Shown here in pieces: positions 17,501-19,148 of a DNA stretch of 19,148 nt. Location: assembly GCA_964541615.1 (NCBI GenBank), contig CAZIRA010000042.1, positions 1 to 19,148 of the forward strand. Reading direction: 5' to 3'. The position numbers and the translations under genes are program-made. Below the pieces are notes generated by a model, which did not search any database, was not told where the DNA came from, and saw nothing but the letters and a program-made list of their open reading frames with translations. Every line of letters starts with the position of its first letter. Within the stretch, counting starts at the first letter, position 1. This DNA is from UPXZ01 sp964541615. Lineage in GTDB: Bacteria; Bacteroidota; Bacteroidia; Bacteroidales; Paludibacteraceae.

Positions 17501-17580
17501 GTAAATCTGATAGAATGCTGAGAATTCGCTGTAAAAAACACCAGAGAAACCAGCATGGATATGATTATTTTCTTAAACAT
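14551..17580 (-). CDS. Large secreted TPR-repeat protein
   Basis: This 1009-residue protein has a signal peptide (MFKKIIISMLVSLVFFTANS-Q) and is otherwise almost wholly tetratricopeptide repeats, from LFHEGKELFDQRKFAASYRCF to the C terminus. Typical units read A-x-x-x-x-G-x-x-Y-x-x-A-x-x-x-F with a P near each unit end, and many resemble the BamD/YbgF-type periplasmic TPRs. No catalytic domain is visible. It should be a periplasmic or outer-membrane-associated scaffold that binds other proteins. It is followed after 43 bp by the barrel gene on the same strand, suggesting joint work at the outer membrane; what they carry or assemble is unknown. Confidence 0.8.
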   Translation of the reverse strand: MFKKIIISMLVSLVFFTANSQHSIRFTHPDNLFHEGKELFDQRKFAASYRCFEDFLKTAVPTNAGMIQEAEFYLAGNAYELRQQNAEELLLKYVEEHPYTPFWDKSYAMLGNLRYEDKDYQKALNYFRLVDETHLVEHEKVDYLFSRGYANLATGNNSKALDIFNTLKKMNSPHQAAARYYTGYTEYMLKNYDAALTDLLVVEKHPEFEDIAPYYVAQIYYAGKNYPEMEKRADMLLKKYPENKNNAELYRMIGEKAYTEGNYLKAIENLKRYESLFSQVLRNDVYYLGVSYLKTNQPADAVKYLSKVTTQQDEMSESAYLQLGNAYVALGDKNNARMAYEVATRTNFNPKVREEALYNYALTTYETNAAFGESVNAFEQFIREYPNSNNIDKAYDYLSTVYLTSKNYEAAYQSILKIKNLTPKLLETKQYLEYQVGTEAFTAGNYSRAAEFFTKALQSAPNGRYLADAYYWRSESNYRLNDFSRSAADLTAFFNLPGVTVNPNYVQAFYSLGYAYFRQQKYSDSLSWFLKFLDNEKNTQSPMYFDALNRVGDAYFSARNFSRATEYYERAMSDPSKGDYALFQSAYMSGLQKNYQQKIIKLEQLLKLYPNSEYGDDALYEIGRSFVMLENNMKVIENNRRLLATYPNSVIAPKAQLEIGMVYFNENDYDNAIPVFKKVIADYPMSEEAETALESLETVHINTNNVNSYMDYVKSLGRPVDRNAEVRADSITFIAAEKQYIAGNYSGAISSFSEYLQRYCPSGKFCALAQNYLADSYYSSNNRQKALEEYAKITTQKGNPYAEEAALRAAEIAFDGKDYSAAMSYFKKLDEVAQSTENKNIARLGVLRSSYMLNDEAQTIQIAGEIAADPKSTADMKSEALLNRAKVYVKQNKPSDAMKDLSGINIDTRTSIGAEAKYMLSEVYFRLNQLNNAEKEVLDFAKTGTPHQYWLARSFVVLSDVYIQKGDDFQAKQYLLSLQKNYTAKNDIQEMINSRLNVIDARSNQNVIN

Positions 17581-17678
17581 AATTTGTTTATTTTGATTTA
17601 TGATTTACGATTTATGCCGACGATTTTGTGTCGGTACAGTTTACCTGTTTTTTATAATTCTCAATCTAACTATCTCAA

Positions 17679-17720
17679 TTCTAAAAGTCTGTGTTCTAAA
17701 AGTCTATGTTCTAAAAGTCT
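17679..17720. repeat. 15-bp tandem repeat, three copies before the gap
   Basis: TTCTAAAAGTCT recurs at 17679-17690, 17694-17705 and 17709-17720, a 15-bp period with spacers GTG and ATG. Another copy follows the N gap (17864-17875). The rest of 17581-17761 has only AT-rich spacer with ATTTAYG-type short repeats next to the TPR start. Confidence 0.85.
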
Positions 17721-17761
17721 AAAATATTATGCAAAATAATTTTTCTTTTCTTTAATTTCCT
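17707..17761. repeat. 55-bp sequence duplicated across the gap (left copy)
   Basis: These 55 bases are identical to 17862-17916. They include the last codons and stop of the NUDIX gene, so this copy is a detached 3' tip with no reading frame of its own. Confidence 0.9.
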
Positions 17762-17861
17762 NNNNNNNNNNNNNNNNNNNNNNNNNNNNNNNNNNNNNNN
17801 NNNNNNNNNNNNNNNNNNNNNNNNNNNNNNNNNNNNNNNNNNNNNNNNNNNNNNNNNNNNN
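17762..17861. other. Assembly gap of exactly 100 N
   Basis: One hundred N characters, the conventional size for a gap of unknown length. Both edges carry the same 55 bases, pointing to two contig ends that were scaffolded rather than merged. Confidence 0.95.
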
Positions 17862-17881
17862 TGTTCTAAAAGTCTAAAATA

Positions 17882-18430
17882 TTATGCAAAATAATTTTTC
17901 TTTTCTTTAATTTCCTGGTTATCTATAAAAAGTTTTACTGCTTTGCGTACAGATTTTAAACCAAACAAATTGGGATTTAGTTCTCTTACAGGAATAAAAA
18001 AGCATTCTGCTACGTCGTCATTGGGACGAATGGAGCTTTCATTTTCGATGAATCCTTCGAAAAACATATCCATGGTGGGCACAACCAGTCCGGAGTACAA
18101 ATATTCGTTTGGCAGTGAGAATGCAAAGCGCAGATTAAGGGGACGTACGCCGATTTCTTCTTCTATTTCGCGGGCGACACACTCCTCTATCGTCTCCTCC
18201 AAATCAGCAAAACCGCCGGGTAGGTCCAAGGTGCCTTTTGCAGGCTCGTTGGCCCGCCGGCACACGAGCAGATCGCCGTCAGTGTTTTTGAGAAAGGATG
18301 CAGTTGCTGCAGAAGGGTTGATGTAGTAGATAAATCCGCATTCTTCACACCGTTTAGATTTATCGTTGTTTTTTACAAATTTCGGAGAGCCGCACGAAGG
18401 GCAAAAACTGAATTTTTCGAAGAAGTTCAT
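17882..18430 (-). CDS. NUDIX hydrolase with N-terminal zinc ribbon
   Basis: This 182-residue protein begins with a four-cysteine zinc ribbon (C10, C13, C28, C31: CPSCG...RCEECG). The NUDIX fold follows, with a complete box GX5EX7REUXEEXGU at residues 73-95 (G73, E79, R87, E88, E91, E92, G94). NUDIX enzymes cleave nucleoside diphosphates linked to another group. The zinc ribbon plus NUDIX order recalls NADH pyrophosphatase NudC, but the protein is shorter, and I do not see the SQPWPFPQS-like motif that marks NudC. Substrate unknown. The start has no competing upstream ATG nearby. Its 3' end abuts the assembly gap but the stop codon is intact. Confidence 0.88.
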   Translation of the reverse strand: MNFFEKFSFCPSCGSPKFVKNNDKSKRCEECGFIYYINPSAATASFLKNTDGDLLVCRRANEPAKGTLDLPGGFADLEETIEECVAREIEEEIGVRPLNLRFAFSLPNEYLYSGLVVPTMDMFFEGFIENESSIRPNDDVAECFFIPVRELNPNLFGLKSVRKAVKLFIDNQEIKEKKNYFA

Positions 18431-18453
18431 ACAAAATAAACACTGCCCTGAAT

Positions 18454-18594
18454 CTGCCCCCTTACCCCTAAAAGGGGTGTTTAGGAAGATTGATTCAAGA
18501 TTGTAAAATGAATAAAGTGTTGATTTAATCTCTTAAATGATACAATCCTTGTCAAACCTGCTCACATTCCCTCTTCAGGGGATTAGGGGGCAGG
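18454..18594. repeat. G/C-rich imperfect inverted repeat, about 140 bp
   Basis: CTGCCCCCTTACCCCTAAAA with following GGGG (18454-18477) is complementary, with a few mismatches, to the stretch ending GGGGATTAGGGGGCAG (18569-18593). Each arm also folds on itself (CCCCTAAAAGGGG; CCCT-CTTC-AGGG). The strong G/C runs stand out from the AT-rich surroundings. It lies between the NUDIX start and the RNA gene, and could be a REP-like or MITE-like element. Confidence 0.55.
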
Positions 18595-18599
18595 CATAT

Positions 18600-18780
18600 A
18601 AAAAAACCGTATTGTTACTAGTTGAGAAAACTCCTGTAATCAGGATTTGAGGCATCGGTTCTCTTTGTAATCTGCCGTTCCGACGTATCGGAATACCCGA
18701 AGGCGCAGCCCGCCATTGAAAACCTTTGTATCTCGGTAATGAAAAAGTGTTGAGTTTTCCAATCTCTGAACAATACGGTT
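18600..18780 (-). ncRNA. ssrS: Structured small RNA, probable 6S RNA homologue
   Basis: On the minus strand an RNA of about 180 nt is delimited by its own signals: a perfect -7 box at 18783-18790, a 12-bp perfect closing stem AACCGTATTGTT (18769-18780) with AACAATACGGTT (18605-18616), and a T-tract directly after the stem. Inside the closing stem is an 8-bp helix GAAAACTC/GAGTTTTC. Then comes a large open central region, about 25 nt per side, whose 3' side carries a small hairpin TCCTG-ATTA-CAGGA (18632-18645). An upper arm follows, with GGTTTTC/GAGAACC, a GGCG/CGCC helix, a CC-TTCG-GG tetraloop and TTCCGA-TACG-TCGGAA. Long closing stem, central bubble with small 3' hairpin and apical arm is the 6S RNA plan, in which the bubble mimics an open promoter and binds RNA polymerase. 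The 6S identity is inferred from shape. Confidence 0.7.
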
Positions 18781-18782
18781 CA

Positions 18783-18790
18783 CAAATATA
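18783..18790 (-). promoter_or_regulatory. -7 box of the small RNA (TATATTTG)
   Basis: TATATTTG on the minus strand matches TAnnTTTG exactly and puts the transcript start at about 18780, the first base of the closing stem. A TTG at the usual -33 distance is not evident. Confidence 0.6.
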
Positions 18791-19010
18791 ACACTTTATA
18801 TCCAAAAATTCTCCCTAAAACCAATTATTTTTTGTTAATTCAATTGTATTAACATTATTTTAAATGGTTTGCCATTAAATAAATGCTGTAATATCTGCCA
18901 TAATTTATTCATAACGGAATAATTACGAGGGATTAGCAGTCAAAAAGGTTAAGCATACTGAATAATTTATGAAGAAGTTGGCAGGGTAGTCAAACAGATG
19001 TTCTTATCTA
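18791..19010. other. AT-rich intergenic stretch with no recognised feature
   Basis: About 220 bp with no open frame of note, no tRNA-like fold and no clear promoter for a plus-strand gene. The part next to 18791 would hold upstream elements of the small-RNA promoter. Confidence 0.5.
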
Positions 19011-19045
19011 AAAAAAGCGGCTTCTTGAAACAAGGTGCCGCTTTT
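19011..19045 (-). terminator. Rho-independent terminator
   Basis: AAAAGCGGC (19013-19021) and GCCGCTTTT (19037-19045) form a perfect 9-bp stem with a 15-nt loop. On the minus strand the stem is followed by further T (19011-19012), so it ends transcription arriving from beyond the window's right edge. Confidence 0.8.
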
Positions 19046-19068
19046 CAAAAGTAAGGTATTAAACGCTA

Positions 19069-19148
19069 CTACCTGATGAAACTTATTTTTGCAAAATCGA
19101 CATACTGGAAGACTTCTTTCTTGTTAATAGTAATGAAGGATTTATATG
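19069..19148 (-). CDS. C-terminal tip of a minus-strand gene cut by the window edge
   Basis: Reading the minus strand from the edge, the frame starting at 19146 gives YKSFITINKKEVFQYVDFAK then ISFIR and a double TAG stop (19069-19071, 19066-19068). The strong minus-strand terminator starts about 20 bp later, which supports a gene ending here. Its hydrophobic/charged balance is protein-like, but the family cannot be named from 25 residues. A second frame stays open to a TAA at 19083-19085 but is rich in S, L and K and less convincing. Confidence 0.4.
   Translation of the reverse strand, partial: YKSFITINKKEVFQYVDFAKISFIR

Noticed and set aside
17617..17634. CCGAC...GTCGG hairpin between the TPR gene and the gap
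   Set aside because: The stem is only 5 bp with no T-tract on either strand, too weak for a terminator call.
16690..17739. A 349-aa plus-strand ORF, and a 209-aa one at 15079-15708
   Set aside because: Both are antisense to the TPR gene, rich in F, I, C and H as expected of the reverse complement of a Bacteroidota gene, and show no domain.
17679..17875. Short repeats considered as a CRISPR array
   Set aside because: The period is 15 bp with 3-bp spacers and no cas genes; it is a simple tandem repeat.
18575..18805. A 76-aa minus-strand ORF
   Set aside because: It covers the whole structured RNA, including promoter and terminator, has no ribosome-binding context, and its residues follow the RNA stems rather than a protein pattern.

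Overview
The window reads as chromosomal DNA of a Bacteroidota bacterium, most likely Bacteroidales. Supporting signs are a Bacteroidota-type YidC with a long periplasmic domain, an acn-icd-gltA cluster, a type IX secretion (T9SS) type A sorting domain, and promoters of the TTG-N19-TAnnTTTG kind. Almost every well-supported gene is on the minus strand. The 100-N gap with identical flanks shows this is a draft scaffold.

Layout. (i) 1-4450 is an AT-rich accessory block. It holds an attC-like inverted-repeat element (67-200), a small MORN-repeat gene and a truncated DUF3592-like gene on the plus strand, then a translationally coupled minus-strand pair: a 159-aa T9SS-sorted protein followed by a 905-aa secreted beta-helix protein (Cthe_2159-like). 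The block ends in a second, partly related structured intergenic element (about 4221-4430). (ii) 4451-7570 holds a secreted coiled-coil protein and yidC, each with its own terminator; yidC has a leader with two competing stem-loops. (iii) 7603-12660 is the oxidative TCA branch acn > icd > gltA, converting oxaloacetate plus acetyl-CoA to 2-oxoglutarate. The isocitrate dehydrogenase carries an NAD-type cofactor signature. (iv) 12741-17580 is an outer-membrane beta-barrel protein preceded in its operon by a 1009-aa secreted TPR protein. (v) 17581-18430 holds a 15-bp tandem repeat, an assembly gap and a zinc-ribbon NUDIX hydrolase. (vi) 18431-19148 is mostly non-coding. It contains a G/C-rich inverted repeat, a strong candidate for a 6S-like structured RNA on the minus strand (promoter, closing stem and U-tract all visible), a terminator, and the 3' tip of another minus-strand gene at the window edge.

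The most interesting items are the 6S-like RNA at 18600-18780; the coupled gene pair in which the small partner carries the sorting signal and both proteins share an N-terminal module; the yidC leader; and the two related elements that bracket the accessory block. The 55-bp duplication around the N gap is best explained as an assembly artefact.
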